Positions 1-9,036 of a stretch of 64,000 nucleotides of DNA are shown here, piece by piece. The stretch spans positions 434,001 through 498,000 of the forward strand of contig CAVQBN010000006.1 in assembly GCA_963710735.1 (NCBI GenBank), written 5' to 3'. The position numbers and the translations under genes were made by a program. The notes beneath the pieces were generated by a model. It saw nothing but the letters and a program-made list of their open reading frames with translations, was not told where the DNA came from and made no database searches. How positions within the stretch are numbered: the first letter of the stretch is position 1; every line of letters starts with the position of its first letter. Origin of the DNA: FEN-1297 sp963710735 (lineage in GTDB: Bacteria > Bacteroidota > Ignavibacteria > Ignavibacteriales > Ignavibacteriaceae).

Positions 1-861
1 AGCGGTGCCGGAAACTGCTACCACATTCTTTATACCGCTTTGATATAATGAAATTAAATCCATGTATCCTTCAACCAGGATAGCTTTATCCAGACGTCTA
101 ATTTCATCTTTCGCGTGTGAAAGGCCGTAAAGAATTCTTCCCTTTGTATAAATGATAGATTCGGGCGAGTTAAGATATTTAGCAGCATTTTCTCTATTCT
201 CTAAAATTCTTCCTGCAAAGGCAACAACTCTTCCGTTCGGAGAAAAGATCGGGAAAATTATTCTCCCGGAAAATTTATCATACAGTCTTCCGTCATTATT
301 TTGACCAACCAATCCTAAGTTTAACGCCTTTTGAAAATCAATCTTTTTTTCCTGTGCGAAAGAAAGAAAGTTCTCCCAGCCTTGGAGAGCATATCCCAGG
401 CCGAAAGCACGCATTGTCTGCGGTTTTACTTTTCTGTCTTGAAAATATTTACGAGCATATTCCCCATCGGGATGATTTAATAGGTTATTTGAAAAATATC
501 TTGCGGCTTCTGTATTAATATCATATAATATTTCTTGTTCACTTTGTTTTTCACTTTGGTAGGCTTCGTCAAACTCAAGGCTTATACCGCATCTTTGTGC
601 TACTTCCTGAACGGATTCTATGAAAGAAATTTTCTCATAATCCATTAAAAACTTAAATACATTTCCGCCGGCATGACATCCGAAACAATGGAATATTTGT
701 TTTTCTTCGCTTACAGTAAACGAGGGTGTTTTTTCATTGTGAAAGGGACAAAGCCCTAAAAAGTTTTTTCCTCTTTTTTTTAATGGAATAAATTCGGATA
801 TAACATCAACAATATTTGCCGCTGACCTAATCTCTTCTATTTTATTCTCGGATATTCTCAT
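1..861 (-). CDS. dnaG: DNA primase DnaG, N-terminal part (runs off the left edge)
   Basis: This gene was translated by hand from the minus strand, starting at the ATG at 859-861; 287 codons are present and the frame is open to base 1. DnaG synthesises RNA primers for replication. The CHC2 zinc finger is complete: CPFH at residues 38-41 and CFGC at 59-62. After it comes the conserved primase core, and the Toprim motif VEGYMD lies near residues 263-268. The protein is cut before the rest of the Toprim and the helicase-binding domain. A divergent DJ-1-like gene follows on the other strand after about 250 bases of AT-rich DNA that must hold the promoters of both genes. The identification is secure. 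Confidence 0.95.
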   Translation of the reverse strand, partial: MRISENKIEEIRSAANIVDVISEFIPLKKRGKNFLGLCPFHNEKTPSFTVSEEKQIFHCFGCHAGGNVFKFLMDYEKISFIESVQEVAQRCGISLEFDEAYQSEKQSEQEILYDINTEAARYFSNNLLNHPDGEYARKYFQDRKVKPQTMRAFGLGYALQGWENFLSFAQEKKIDFQKALNLGLVGQNNDGRLYDKFSGRIIFPIFSPNGRVVAFAGRILENRENAAKYLNSPESIIYTKGRILYGLSHAKDEIRRLDKAILVEGYMDLISLYQSGIKNVVAVSGTA

Positions 862-1114
862 GTTCCATATTGGCTAAAAAATTAAATAAAGCTGATAATA
901 ATCGATTTATAATTTACTAAAAAATGATGATAAGAATTTTACAAATTTTAATGTCGTAAAAAATTTAATTGTTAAAATTTCAATTGAATCTTTCATTATT
1001 CGAATGTAATAATTTATAAATAAATTGTTAGGAAATTTGTATCCTGGAAATTCGTTTTTTATCGTAATCAATAATAATTATATTAGCTCAATCAAATTTA
1101 GGTTTAATATACAG

Positions 1115-1630
1115 GTGCATAAAAAAAGCATTTTAATTTTTCTCCCTTCTTTGCATTTTAGCGGTGCAGAATTCTTTACAATTAAAAGAATTCTGGAAGA
1201 AAACAACATAAATACATTTATTGCCTCGGATTCAAATTTTTTGTGTGTAAGTGAGACCGGTCAAAAGGTTAAAGCGGATGTAAGCCTGTTTAATATTCAT
1301 GAAAATAATTTTGCGGGGATTGTTTTTATCGGCGGTTCCGGCGCTAGAAATTATTGGGATAATTCACTGCTTCATAAAACAGCGGTTAGATTTAATAAGT
1401 CTAAAAAAATTATAGCTGCTATCTGCAGTGCACCTGTAATTTTAGCTAAAGCCGGTGTTTTAAACGGCATTACCTCAACATGTTTTTATGAAGGCAGAAT
1501 GGAGCTAATTAACCGCGGCATTGATTATAAAGATACGCCGGTAATTCTTAAAGGAAATATTATTACGGCAAACGGCCCTAATTCAAGCAGCATTTTTGCT
1601 GAATCAATAGTTGAATTATTAAGCCGGTAA
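1115..1630 (+). CDS. DJ-1/PfpI family protein
   Basis: The product resembles the DJ-1/PfpI glutamine-amidotransferase-like fold: an N-terminal strand KKSILIFLP, the strand IVFIGGSGARNYW, and the nucleophile elbow AAICSAPVILAKAGVL with the expected cysteine. Known relatives act as glyoxalases, deglycases, chaperones or proteases; the substrate here cannot be told. The frame is open back to a TTG at 1025, but family members begin right at the first beta strand, so I prefer the GTG at 1115, giving about 171 residues. An AGG lies 12 bases upstream of it. The 20-base gap to ispG suggests co-transcription. Confidence 0.8.
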   Translation: MHKKSILIFLPSLHFSGAEFFTIKRILEENNINTFIASDSNFLCVSETGQKVKADVSLFNIHENNFAGIVFIGGSGARNYWDNSLLHKTAVRFNKSKKIIAAICSAPVILAKAGVLNGITSTCFYEGRMELINRGIDYKDTPVILKGNIITANGPNSSSIFAESIVELLSR

Positions 1631-1649
1631 ATTTAATAATGAAATAAAA

Positions 1650-3659
1650 ATGTTAGATAATTTCAAAGATATTAAGACATATTGCAATAGTTTAACGAGA
1701 TATTCACGTTATAAAACGAGAGAAGTAAATATCGGAGATATTCCTATGGGAGGGAATAATCCAATTCGTATCCAATCCATGACAACTACCAATACGATGG
1801 ATACAATTGCAACTGTTGAGCAGACAATAAGAATGGTAGAATCAGGTTGTGAATATGTACGAATTACCGCACCAAGTAAATTAGAAGCACAAAATTTAGC
1901 GGAAATAAAAAAGGAATTGCACAAACGGGGTTGTAAGGTTCCATTAATTGCAGATATTCACTTTACACCCAACGCTGCTGAAATTGCAGCAAGAATAGTT
2001 GAAAAGGTTAGAGTAAATCCCGGTAATTATGCAGACAAAAAGAAATTTCAATCTATTGAATACACCGACACAGAATATAATGCCGAGATTGATAGAATTC
2101 GCGAAAAGTTTGTTCCGTTGGTAAAAGTTTGTAAGGAATATGGAACAGCTATGAGAATCGGAACGAATCATGGCTCGCTTTCCGATAGAATTATGAGCCG
2201 TTATGGAGACACACCATTGGGCATGGTAGAATCTGCACTTGAGTTTGTAAGAATATGTGAAGACCTAAATTATTATAACATTGTACTGTCTATGAAAGCC
2301 AGCAATCCTCAAATAATGGTTCAGGCATATAGAGTACTGATTGAAAAGATGGAAGAAGAAGAAATGAATTATCCTCTTCATATCGGAGTAACGGAAGCTG
2401 GAGGCGGTGAGGATGGAAGAATAAAATCTGCTTTAGGAATAGGTGCATTACTTGAAGACGGCATCGGAGATACTGTCAGAGTTTCATTAACGGAAGACCC
2501 GGAATTTGAAGCCCCGGTTGCAATTCAATTAGTTGATCGTTATAAATATAGATCAGAACATAAGCCGATAAAGCCAGTTGAAGAAATTCCTTATGATCCT
2601 TTTAACTACACAAAAAGGCATACTTATGAAATTTCCGGAATCGGGGGAAGTAATGTTCCGAGAGTTGTAGCAGATTTAAGTGAACAAGAAATTAAAAGCG
2701 CTGATGATTTGTCGCTTATCGGATACTATTATAATCCGACCACAGATAAATGGAGTTTGAATGACAGCGCTCCGGATTTGATTTACCTTGGAAATAAAGA
2801 ACTTCCATTCGATTGTCCCAGCGGATTAAAAGCAATTTATGATTTTGATTTTTGGAAGCAGCTACAAGATAAATCAAAAGGTTACCCGTTATATAAAACA
2901 AACGAATATTCAAATTCTGAATCTAATTCTGATATTCTAAATCTTGTATCAATTAACTTGGGTAACTTAAATAAAAATTTAATAGAGCAAATTAAAAATG
3001 ATAAAACGGTTGTGTTGGTTTTAGAAACCAATAATCTTCATGGAATGCCGGAGCAGAGAAGAGCCTTTATAGAAATGTTAATACAAAAAATTGAAAATCC
3101 CGTTATTCTCAAACGAACTTATACAGATGTAACAATAGATGAATTAAGATTGTACAGTTCAACCGATCTTGGCGGACTGCTTATAGACGGATTCGGCGAT
3201 GGGGTCTGGATAACCGCCAAAAATATTCAAATTACTCAGCCACAGAATAAAGATAATGTTTATGTGAAAAATTATACAAAATCAACTGAGAAAAATGAGA
3301 AGGTTATTAATAGAATTTTATTTGGAATTTTACAGGCCGCGAGAGTTCGAATTTCTAAAACAGAATATATAGCTTGCCCTTCTTGCGGAAGGACATTGTT
3401 TGATCTTCAAGAAACAACGGAATTGATTAGAAAACGAACAGAACATTTAAAAGGTGTTAAAATTGCAATAATGGGATGCATTGTTAATGGTCCCGGGGAA
3501 ATGGCAGACGCCGATTACGGATATGTTGGTTCCGGGATTGGAAAGATATCTTTATATCGGGGTAAAAATATAGTAAAAAGGAATATTAAATCGGAAAATG
3601 CTGTAGATTCATTGATCGAGCTTATAAAAGAAGATGATAGTTGGATAGAGCCAGGCTAA
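1650..3659 (+). CDS. ispG: 4-hydroxy-3-methylbut-2-enyl diphosphate synthase IspG (GcpE), large form
   Basis: IspG converts MEcPP to HMBPP in the methylerythritol phosphate route to isoprenoids, using a [4Fe-4S] cluster and reduced ferredoxin or flavodoxin. The N-terminal TIM barrel is clear (PIRIQSMTTTNT, ADIHFTPNAAEIA, IGTNHGSLSDRIM, GVTEAGGGEDG). The C-terminal cluster domain has CPSCG near residues 576-580 and MGCIVNGPGE near 608-617, which supply three cysteines and the glutamate ligand. At 669 residues it is far longer than the roughly 370-residue proteobacterial enzyme. An insert of about 270 residues separates the two domains, as in the Bacteroidota, Chlamydia and plant type. dxr, from the same pathway, lies at 23.4 kb. 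Confidence 0.96.
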   Translation: MLDNFKDIKTYCNSLTRYSRYKTREVNIGDIPMGGNNPIRIQSMTTTNTMDTIATVEQTIRMVESGCEYVRITAPSKLEAQNLAEIKKELHKRGCKVPLIADIHFTPNAAEIAARIVEKVRVNPGNYADKKKFQSIEYTDTEYNAEIDRIREKFVPLVKVCKEYGTAMRIGTNHGSLSDRIMSRYGDTPLGMVESALEFVRICEDLNYYNIVLSMKASNPQIMVQAYRVLIEKMEEEEMNYPLHIGVTEAGGGEDGRIKSALGIGALLEDGIGDTVRVSLTEDPEFEAPVAIQLVDRYKYRSEHKPIKPVEEIPYDPFNYTKRHTYEISGIGGSNVPRVVADLSEQEIKSADDLSLIGYYYNPTTDKWSLNDSAPDLIYLGNKELPFDCPSGLKAIYDFDFWKQLQDKSKGYPLYKTNEYSNSESNSDILNLVSINLGNLNKNLIEQIKNDKTVVLVLETNNLHGMPEQRRAFIEMLIQKIENPVILKRTYTDVTIDELRLYSSTDLGGLLIDGFGDGVWITAKNIQITQPQNKDNVYVKNYTKSTEKNEKVINRILFGILQAARVRISKTEYIACPSCGRTLFDLQETTELIRKRTEHLKGVKIAIMGCIVNGPGEMADADYGYVGSGIGKISLYRGKNIVKRNIKSENAVDSLIELIKEDDSWIEPG

Positions 3660-3854
3660 ATTTAATAGAGAGTATTTTATATCACATGTAATTCAGTTTA
3701 TTTTTGATATAATAACTACCCATTTATTGAAAATCTAATTGATAAAGCATATATTTAAAAACTTAAATTATGGCAATTAAAATCAAAAGATTTATTTTTT
3801 TCAGAATATTTTATAGTTCAGCTGCTTCTCAGCAAAAGAATTAAAATTAGAAAG

Positions 3855-3887
3855 ATGCACTTCAAACACAGAAGTGCATTTTTTTTT
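3855..3887 (+). terminator. Rho-independent terminator upstream of the Nif3-like gene
   Basis: A perfect 9-bp stem, ATGCACTTC (3855-3863) with GAAGTGCAT (3871-3879), encloses the 7-base loop AAACACA and is followed by eight T (3880-3887). It ends the ispG transcript about 200 bases after its stop. It also covers the ATG at 3855 that a gene finder would pick as the start of the next gene. Confidence 0.85.
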
Positions 3888-3890
3888 GAT

Positions 3891-5006
3891 ATGACATGTA
3901 ACGAAATATTTAAATACTTCGAGGACTGGGCCCCGAAAGAAATATCGTGGCAGAAAGATAATGTTGGATTACAAGTAGGGTCCGGTAAAAGGAAAGTGAC
4001 AAACATTCTTTTATCTTTAGAACTTACAGATAAAGTAGTAGAGGACGCAATCAAAAAAAACTGCAATCTAATAATAACACACCATCCCCTTCTTTTTCAT
4101 TCACTAAAAAAAATAGACACATTTAACGATAAAAGCTCAAGATTAATTGAAAAATTAATCAAGAATGATATAACATTATATTCGGCACATACAAATCTTG
4201 ACTTTACAAAAGACGGCGTAAGCTTTGAACTTGCAAAAATATTAAATCTTAAAAAAATAAATTTCCTCGTAAACTTAAAATCAAATCAAAATAAACTAAC
4301 CGTATTTGTCCCTCTCACCCATGTTAATCAGGTTTCCAAGGCAATTTTTGAAGCAGGGGGAGGAATTATAGGAGAATACAGCAGTTGTAGTTTCAGAACT
4401 CCAGGCAAGGGAACTTTTAAAGGCTCGGGAAAAACTAATCCTTTAATCGGTAAAAAAGAAAATTATGAAGAAGTCGAAGAAATTAAGTTAGAAGTTTTGG
4501 TTAATTCATGGAAATTAAGAAACGTTTTAAATGAGCTTATAAAAGTTCACCCTTATGAAGAAATAGCTTACGATATATATCCGCTTGAAAATTATAATGT
4601 TAATTATGGAGCTGGCGCAATCGGTGAGCTGGAAAGGCCATTAAGCCGTAACGCATTCCTATCTTACATTTCTAAAAAATTAAATATCAAAAATTTTCGG
4701 TTTACTGAAGGAAGAAATTCTAGTATAAGAAAAGTTGCTGTTTGCGGAGGTTCTGGAAGTGATTTAATCCGGGATGCCATCAGTTCAGGTGCTGATGCAT
4801 TTATTACTGCAGATATAAAATATCACTCCTTTCATGATTCAAACGGAGAAATACTTTTGATAGATGCGGGACATTATGAAACAGAAATTCATTCACTTAA
4901 AGAGGTAAAAAAGAAGTTAACAAATTATATTAATTCAAAAAATACAGATATAAAAATTTTTAGATACAATGGGTCAACTAATCCCATAATTTTTTTTAAT
5001 AATTAA
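3891..5006 (+). CDS. Nif3-like dinuclear metal centre protein (YqfO/YbgI family)
   Basis: Nif3/DUF34 proteins form toroidal hexamers that bind a pair of metal ions; a GTP cyclohydrolase I-like role has been proposed but the function is not settled. Visible metal-site motifs are IITHHPLLFHS, YSAHTNLD, and in the C-terminal half DIKYHSFHDS and IDAGHYETE. A central segment of about 110 residues (KLTVFVPLTHVNQV to VHPYEEIAYDIYPLE) is the PII/CutA-like insert of the longer YqfO type. An in-frame ATG at 3855 lies inside a terminator hairpin, so I place the start at 3891, giving 371 residues beginning MTCNEIFKYF. A zinc-ribbon protein gene follows after 14 bases, a pairing commonly seen for this family. 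Confidence 0.9.
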   Translation: MTCNEIFKYFEDWAPKEISWQKDNVGLQVGSGKRKVTNILLSLELTDKVVEDAIKKNCNLIITHHPLLFHSLKKIDTFNDKSSRLIEKLIKNDITLYSAHTNLDFTKDGVSFELAKILNLKKINFLVNLKSNQNKLTVFVPLTHVNQVSKAIFEAGGGIIGEYSSCSFRTPGKGTFKGSGKTNPLIGKKENYEEVEEIKLEVLVNSWKLRNVLNELIKVHPYEEIAYDIYPLENYNVNYGAGAIGELERPLSRNAFLSYISKKLNIKNFRFTEGRNSSIRKVAVCGGSGSDLIRDAISSGADAFITADIKYHSFHDSNGEILLIDAGHYETEIHSLKEVKKKLTNYINSKNTDIKIFRYNGSTNPIIFFNN

Positions 5007-5020
5007 GGAGCACAAATAAA

Positions 5021-5746
5021 TTGTTTGACAGGTTAAAAATATTGTATGAGCTGCAAAACTTGGACGATCAACTGGATGAGCTTGAAGAACTGCGGGGAGA
5101 TCTTCCCAATGCGGTTGAGGCTTTAGAAGAAAAAATCTCCGGGATAAAAAAAGAAATTTCTGATAAAGAAAAGGAACGCAAGGAATCTCTTGAAAAAAGA
5201 GAAGGAAATGAAGAGGAAATTGAAAAGCTAAAAGAAAATCAGAAAAAATTTAAAGCCCAGCTTTATCAAGTTAGAAACAACAAGGAATATGACGCACTCA
5301 CAAAGGAAATCGATCATTCAGAGGAACAAATAAATAAACTTGAAGCCGAGAATAACACCTTAGCTGATCTCAGTAAAAAGCTTTCCGATGAAATCGAAGA
5401 AGTTACCCCACAGCTTGATGTATTGAAAGATGAACTAAAAGTAAAAGAAGCCGATCTTAAAGACATTATAAAAGCAAACGAAAAAGAAGAAGTTAAGCTG
5501 AGAGCCAAAAGGAAAGAAATCGAAGCACTTACAAAAAAGGCCGATCATTCTGCTTATATGAGGATAAGAAAAGCTAAAAAAGGTAAGGCTGTTGCTACGA
5601 TAAAACGTTCTGCTTGTTCCGGCTGCCATAATATTGTCCCTTCACAAAGACAGCTTGAAATTAGAAGGAACAACAAATTATTCTTTTGTGAATATTGCGG
5701 ACGCATATTAGTGTCTACTGAAATTGCAGATACGGTGGATGCTTAG
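5021..5746 (+). CDS. Coiled-coil protein with C-terminal C4 zinc ribbon (CT398-like)
   Basis: The protein has about 185 residues of highly charged helical coiled coil (LQNLDDQLDELEEL, then long Lys/Glu-rich heptads), followed by a zinc ribbon with the cysteine pairs CSGC and CEYC. This is the architecture of the Chlamydia CT398-like and DUF164 proteins, thought to be scaffold or nucleic-acid-associated proteins of unclear role. The start is an unusual TTG at 5021, supported by AAGGAG at 5005-5010 with a 10-base spacer. The neighbour upstream is the Nif3-like gene (14-base gap), so the two are probably one operon. Confidence 0.85.
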   Translation: MFDRLKILYELQNLDDQLDELEELRGDLPNAVEALEEKISGIKKEISDKEKERKESLEKREGNEEEIEKLKENQKKFKAQLYQVRNNKEYDALTKEIDHSEEQINKLEAENNTLADLSKKLSDEIEEVTPQLDVLKDELKVKEADLKDIIKANEKEEVKLRAKRKEIEALTKKADHSAYMRIRKAKKGKAVATIKRSACSGCHNIVPSQRQLEIRRNNKLFFCEYCGRILVSTEIADTVDA

Positions 5747-5774
5747 ATTACTATAATGATTTCTTAAAAAGTCT

Positions 5775-5843
5775 CTATGCCTGCCGTAATTAACAAAGTA
5801 CGGCACTTGTACCGACCAAAAGTCGGTACAGGGTAGGTATGAG
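5775..5843. repeat. Compact multi-stem palindromic element (REP-like)
   Basis: This intergenic segment contains GCCGTA/TACGGC (5783-5788 with 5799-5804) and a perfect 9-bp hairpin, TGTACCGAC/GTCGGTACA (5808-5816 with 5822-5830, loop CAAAA). An outer arm pairs ATGCCTGCC (5777-5785) with GGTAGGTAT (5832-5840) using two G-U pairs; it competes with the first stem for three bases. It is more GC-rich than its surroundings and has no T tract, so it is not an ordinary terminator. I see no second copy in this window. The rest of 5747-6069 is AT-rich and holds nothing else I recognise apart from the likely rnpB promoter. Confidence 0.5.
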
Positions 5844-6069
5844 GAAATTGAAATTTAAAACTTAATATCGGTATCAAATTCCGTAACATCAAATAATTAT
5901 ACAATTTAACATTTCTTATATATTACCTGCTGTTTTAAGAGAAGTTATTTATTATATTGCAGGCATTAAAATAACTTAACTTTCAAAAACTTAACAATCA
6001 TATAATAAGTTAAAAAGTAATTGGCTTAAACTACAGATGATTTATTCATCTATGGTTTATGATGGAATA

Positions 6070-6474
6070 AAAAATAGATGGGCTGGGCAATTGCTGTAAT
6101 GATTTAATTATTACAGAGGAAAGTCCGAGCTTCATAGAACAGGGTGCCGGGTAACACCCGGGGTTCTAAGCCTAAGGCTTAGAATACGGAAAGTACCACA
6201 GAAAAAATACCGCCGGGAGGTAACTTCAGGTAAGGGTGAAAAGGCAGGGTAAGAGCCTACCGCGGAAATGGTAACATTTCCGGCATGGCAAACCCCACCC
6301 GAAGCAAGGTCAAATAAGGAAGTTTTTCCTGTTTTTACAGGATCAAAGTTGTTCGCTTTGAATGGCTTCCGGGTAGACTGCTAGAATCACGGAGTAATTC
6401 GTGATCAAGATAAATAATTGCCGTCCTGATTTTATCAGGATTACAAAACTCGGCTTATAGGCCCTCTCTATTTA
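6070..6474 (+). ncRNA. rnpB: RNase P RNA (bacterial type A)
   Basis: This is the catalytic RNA of ribonuclease P, which matures tRNA 5' ends. The diagnostic 5' block GAGGAAAGTCCGAGC (6116-6130) and the 3' block ACAAAACTCGGCTTATAGG (6443-6461) form the universal P4 helix. Other hallmarks are the GGTAAGGGTGAAAAGG region, AAACCCCACCCGAAGCAAG, and TTCCGGGTAGACTGC. P1 is closed by AAATAGA (6072-6078) with TCTATTT (6467-6473). A TATGAT at 6058-6063 could be the -10 box of its promoter. The RNA sits alone between the zinc-ribbon gene and recJ. The ends are good to a few bases. Confidence 0.96.
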
Positions 6475-6509
6475 TTTGTTCTTTAAATTATCTTTTTAGG
6501 ATAATTTTT

Positions 6510-8225
6510 ATGCTGAAAAAGCGTTGGAAAATAAAAGATATTGAAGATGACTACGCAATAAAATCATTAGCTGATTCTTTAAATATTTCCGAGGTGCTAG
6601 CAAAATTATTGTACCTTAGAAACATCAGAAATTTTAACCAGGCAAAATCTTTCTTTCGCCCATCTTTAGATTCTCTGCATGATCCCTTTCTTATGGATGG
6701 TATGGAAGCCGCTACTTATAGAGTCATTAAAGCTTTAACTGAAAATCAATTGATATGTGTCTACGGAGACTATGACGTAGATGGCACATGTTCTACTTCT
6801 TTATTATTTCTATTTTTAAAAGAACTTGGCGCTAATGTTGAATTTTATATTCCTCAAAGACTTACCGAAGGATACGGAATTTCAAAAGCGGGAATTGATA
6901 ATGTAAAAAGCAAAGGCACTTCTCTTTTAATTTCAGTTGACTGTGGAATTACGGCAATTGAAGAAACAGAATATGCAAAAGAATTGGAAATTGATTTGGT
7001 CATTTGCGATCATCATCAGCCAAAAGAAACAATTCCTGATGCTTATGCTGTCTTAGATCCTCTTAAACCCAATTGTACTTATCCATTCAAATACCTTTCA
7101 GGTGCCGGTGTAGCTTTTAAATTAGCTCAAGGTGTTGCGGAAAGAATCGGTAAGAGGGAACTCCCTTTACAGTATTTAGATTTAGTTGCTTTAGCCGGTG
7201 CAGCAGACATTGTACCCCTTGTAGATGAAAACAGAATTCTTGTTAAAGAAGGATTAGATATGATTAATTCTAATCCAAGACCTGGAGTTGCAGCATTAAT
7301 TGAAAGCAGCAATATGAGCCCGGGGAATTTAACCTCCGGACAGGTTGTATTTACAATAGCCCCGAGAATAAATGCAGTAGGAAGATTAGGCGATGCTCAG
7401 CGGGCAGTTGAGTTATTGATAACAAAAGATAAAAATCAAGCTTTGGAACTTGCACAAATACTAGAGACTGAAAATTATAACAGGCGTAAAATCGACGAGA
7501 TTACTTTTGACAGTGCCTTAGAGATAGTTGAAAATTCCTTAGACTTAAGCGAAGATTTAGCAATTATACTTCATCAGGAAAAATGGCATCCGGGAGTTAT
7601 CGGAATAGTTGCCTCGCGTCTTGTGGAAAAATATTATCGCCCGACAATTATGCTTACAACCGTAGATGGTGTTGCAAAAGGATCTGCAAGAAGCATATCT
7701 AATTTTAATATTTATGAAGCGCTAAAAAAATGTGAAGATTTACTTATCCATTTCGGCGGCCATCAAGCGGCGGCGGGTCTAGCAGTTGAAGTTGAGAAGA
7801 TTGAAGAATTTAAATTAAAGTTTAATCAAATTGTAAAAGAATCTATGAATGAAGAAGACATGCTTCCTGAAATTCATATTGATTCTAAATTAAAATTTTC
7901 CGAAGTAACACCTAAGTTTTTTAGAATTATAGATCAATTTTCTCCATTTGGTCCGGGCAATATGAGGCCTGTATTTTTATCAGAGAATGTTGAAATTGCA
8001 AATAATCCGAGAATTGTCGGTACTAATCATTTAATCTTAAATTTAAAGCAGTACGGCTCTGATAAAGTATTTGACGGTATCGGCTTTAATATGGGTGAAT
8101 ATTTTGAATTAATAAAACGAAAATGTTTTATTGATGTTGTTTATACAATAGATAAAAGTGTGAGAGACGGAAGGACGTTTCCCCAATTCAAATTTAAAGA
8201 TATAAAAATAAAAGAAAATAATTAG
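6510..8225 (+). CDS. recJ: Single-stranded-DNA-specific exonuclease RecJ
   Basis: RecJ is a 5'-to-3' ssDNA exonuclease used in recombinational and mismatch repair. The DHH phosphoesterase domain shows motif I YGDYDVDG (85-92), VDCGIT (143-148) and DHH (167-169). The DHHA1 domain follows, with GKGSARS-like VAKGSARSISNFN and FGGHQAAAGLAVE. The OB-fold end is present (VFLSENVEI to the C-terminus). At 571 residues it is a normal length. It lies 11 bases upstream of the YebC gene, and ruvC and ruvA follow, so this is a DNA-repair neighbourhood. Confidence 0.96.
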   Translation: MLKKRWKIKDIEDDYAIKSLADSLNISEVLAKLLYLRNIRNFNQAKSFFRPSLDSLHDPFLMDGMEAATYRVIKALTENQLICVYGDYDVDGTCSTSLLFLFLKELGANVEFYIPQRLTEGYGISKAGIDNVKSKGTSLLISVDCGITAIEETEYAKELEIDLVICDHHQPKETIPDAYAVLDPLKPNCTYPFKYLSGAGVAFKLAQGVAERIGKRELPLQYLDLVALAGAADIVPLVDENRILVKEGLDMINSNPRPGVAALIESSNMSPGNLTSGQVVFTIAPRINAVGRLGDAQRAVELLITKDKNQALELAQILETENYNRRKIDEITFDSALEIVENSLDLSEDLAIILHQEKWHPGVIGIVASRLVEKYYRPTIMLTTVDGVAKGSARSISNFNIYEALKKCEDLLIHFGGHQAAAGLAVEVEKIEEFKLKFNQIVKESMNEEDMLPEIHIDSKLKFSEVTPKFFRIIDQFSPFGPGNMRPVFLSENVEIANNPRIVGTNHLILNLKQYGSDKVFDGIGFNMGEYFELIKRKCFIDVVYTIDKSVRDGRTFPQFKFKDIKIKENN

Positions 8226-8236
8226 GAGTTAAATTA

Positions 8237-8977
8237 ATGTCAGGGCATTCAAAATGGGCAACAACCAAAAGGAAAAAAGCAGCAATCGATGCAAAACGTG
8301 GTAAAGCTTTTACAAAAATTATAAAAGAAATTACAATTGCCGCTCGTGAAGGCGGCGGTGATCCGAATGGTAATCCGCGATTAAGACTGGTAGTTGATAA
8401 TGCCAAAGCCGCTAATATGCCTGCGGATAATATAGAACGCGCAATTAAAAAAGCTACAGGTGAACTTGAAGGAGTAACTTACTATGAATTAACATATGAA
8501 GGTTATGCATCTGCCGGTATAGCTGTAATGGTTGAGGTAGCAACTGATAATAAAAATAGAACCGTAGCAGAAGTCCGGCATTTGTTCAGTAAAGGCGGCG
8601 GAAGAATGGCTGAGAACGGATCTGTTGCTTACATGTTCGATAAAAAAGGTGTTGTTACATTGCCCAAACAGGATAAAACAGAAGATGAAATAATGGAGAT
8701 TATCCTGGAAGCAGGCGCAGAGGATCTTCAAACGGAAGAAGACTTTTTTATTGTTCAATCACCTATTGATGCTTTTGAAACCGTAAGGAAAGCACTGCAA
8801 GATAAAGAATTAGTGATTGAGAATGCATCTTTACAATGGATACCACAAAATTACGTAAAAGTATCGGGCGAGGATGCTGAAAAAGTTGAAAAATTAATTG
8901 AGTCTTTAGAAGATTGCGACGACGTTCAAAACGTTTATTCTAACGCCGATATAGATGAAGCTTCAATAAATAATTAA
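8237..8977 (+). CDS. YebC/PmpR family regulatory or translation-associated protein
   Basis: The protein begins SGHSKWATTKRKKAAIDAKR, the signature of the YebC/TACO1 family. It also has GGDPNGNPRLR and EGYASAGIAVMVE, with the usual length of about 246 residues. Family members have been described as transcription regulators (PmpR) and as factors that relieve ribosome stalling; the sequence does not tell which applies. A GGAG lies just upstream of the ATG. It directly precedes ruvC and ruvA, the classical yebC-ruvCA order of many bacteria. Confidence 0.95.
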   Translation: MSGHSKWATTKRKKAAIDAKRGKAFTKIIKEITIAAREGGGDPNGNPRLRLVVDNAKAANMPADNIERAIKKATGELEGVTYYELTYEGYASAGIAVMVEVATDNKNRTVAEVRHLFSKGGGRMAENGSVAYMFDKKGVVTLPKQDKTEDEIMEIILEAGAEDLQTEEDFFIVQSPIDAFETVRKALQDKELVIENASLQWIPQNYVKVSGEDAEKVEKLIESLEDCDDVQNVYSNADIDEASINN

Positions 8978-9036
8978 ATTTAATAAATTGGTTTGTCGAA
9001 TCGAACCCATTTTTAATTTTTTAAACAAAAGTTTAA

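Noticed and set aside
3770..3844. 24-codon ORF between ispG and the terminator at 3855
   Set aside because: No ribosome site, unremarkable composition and no recognisable motif; most likely part of the ispG 3' untranslated region.
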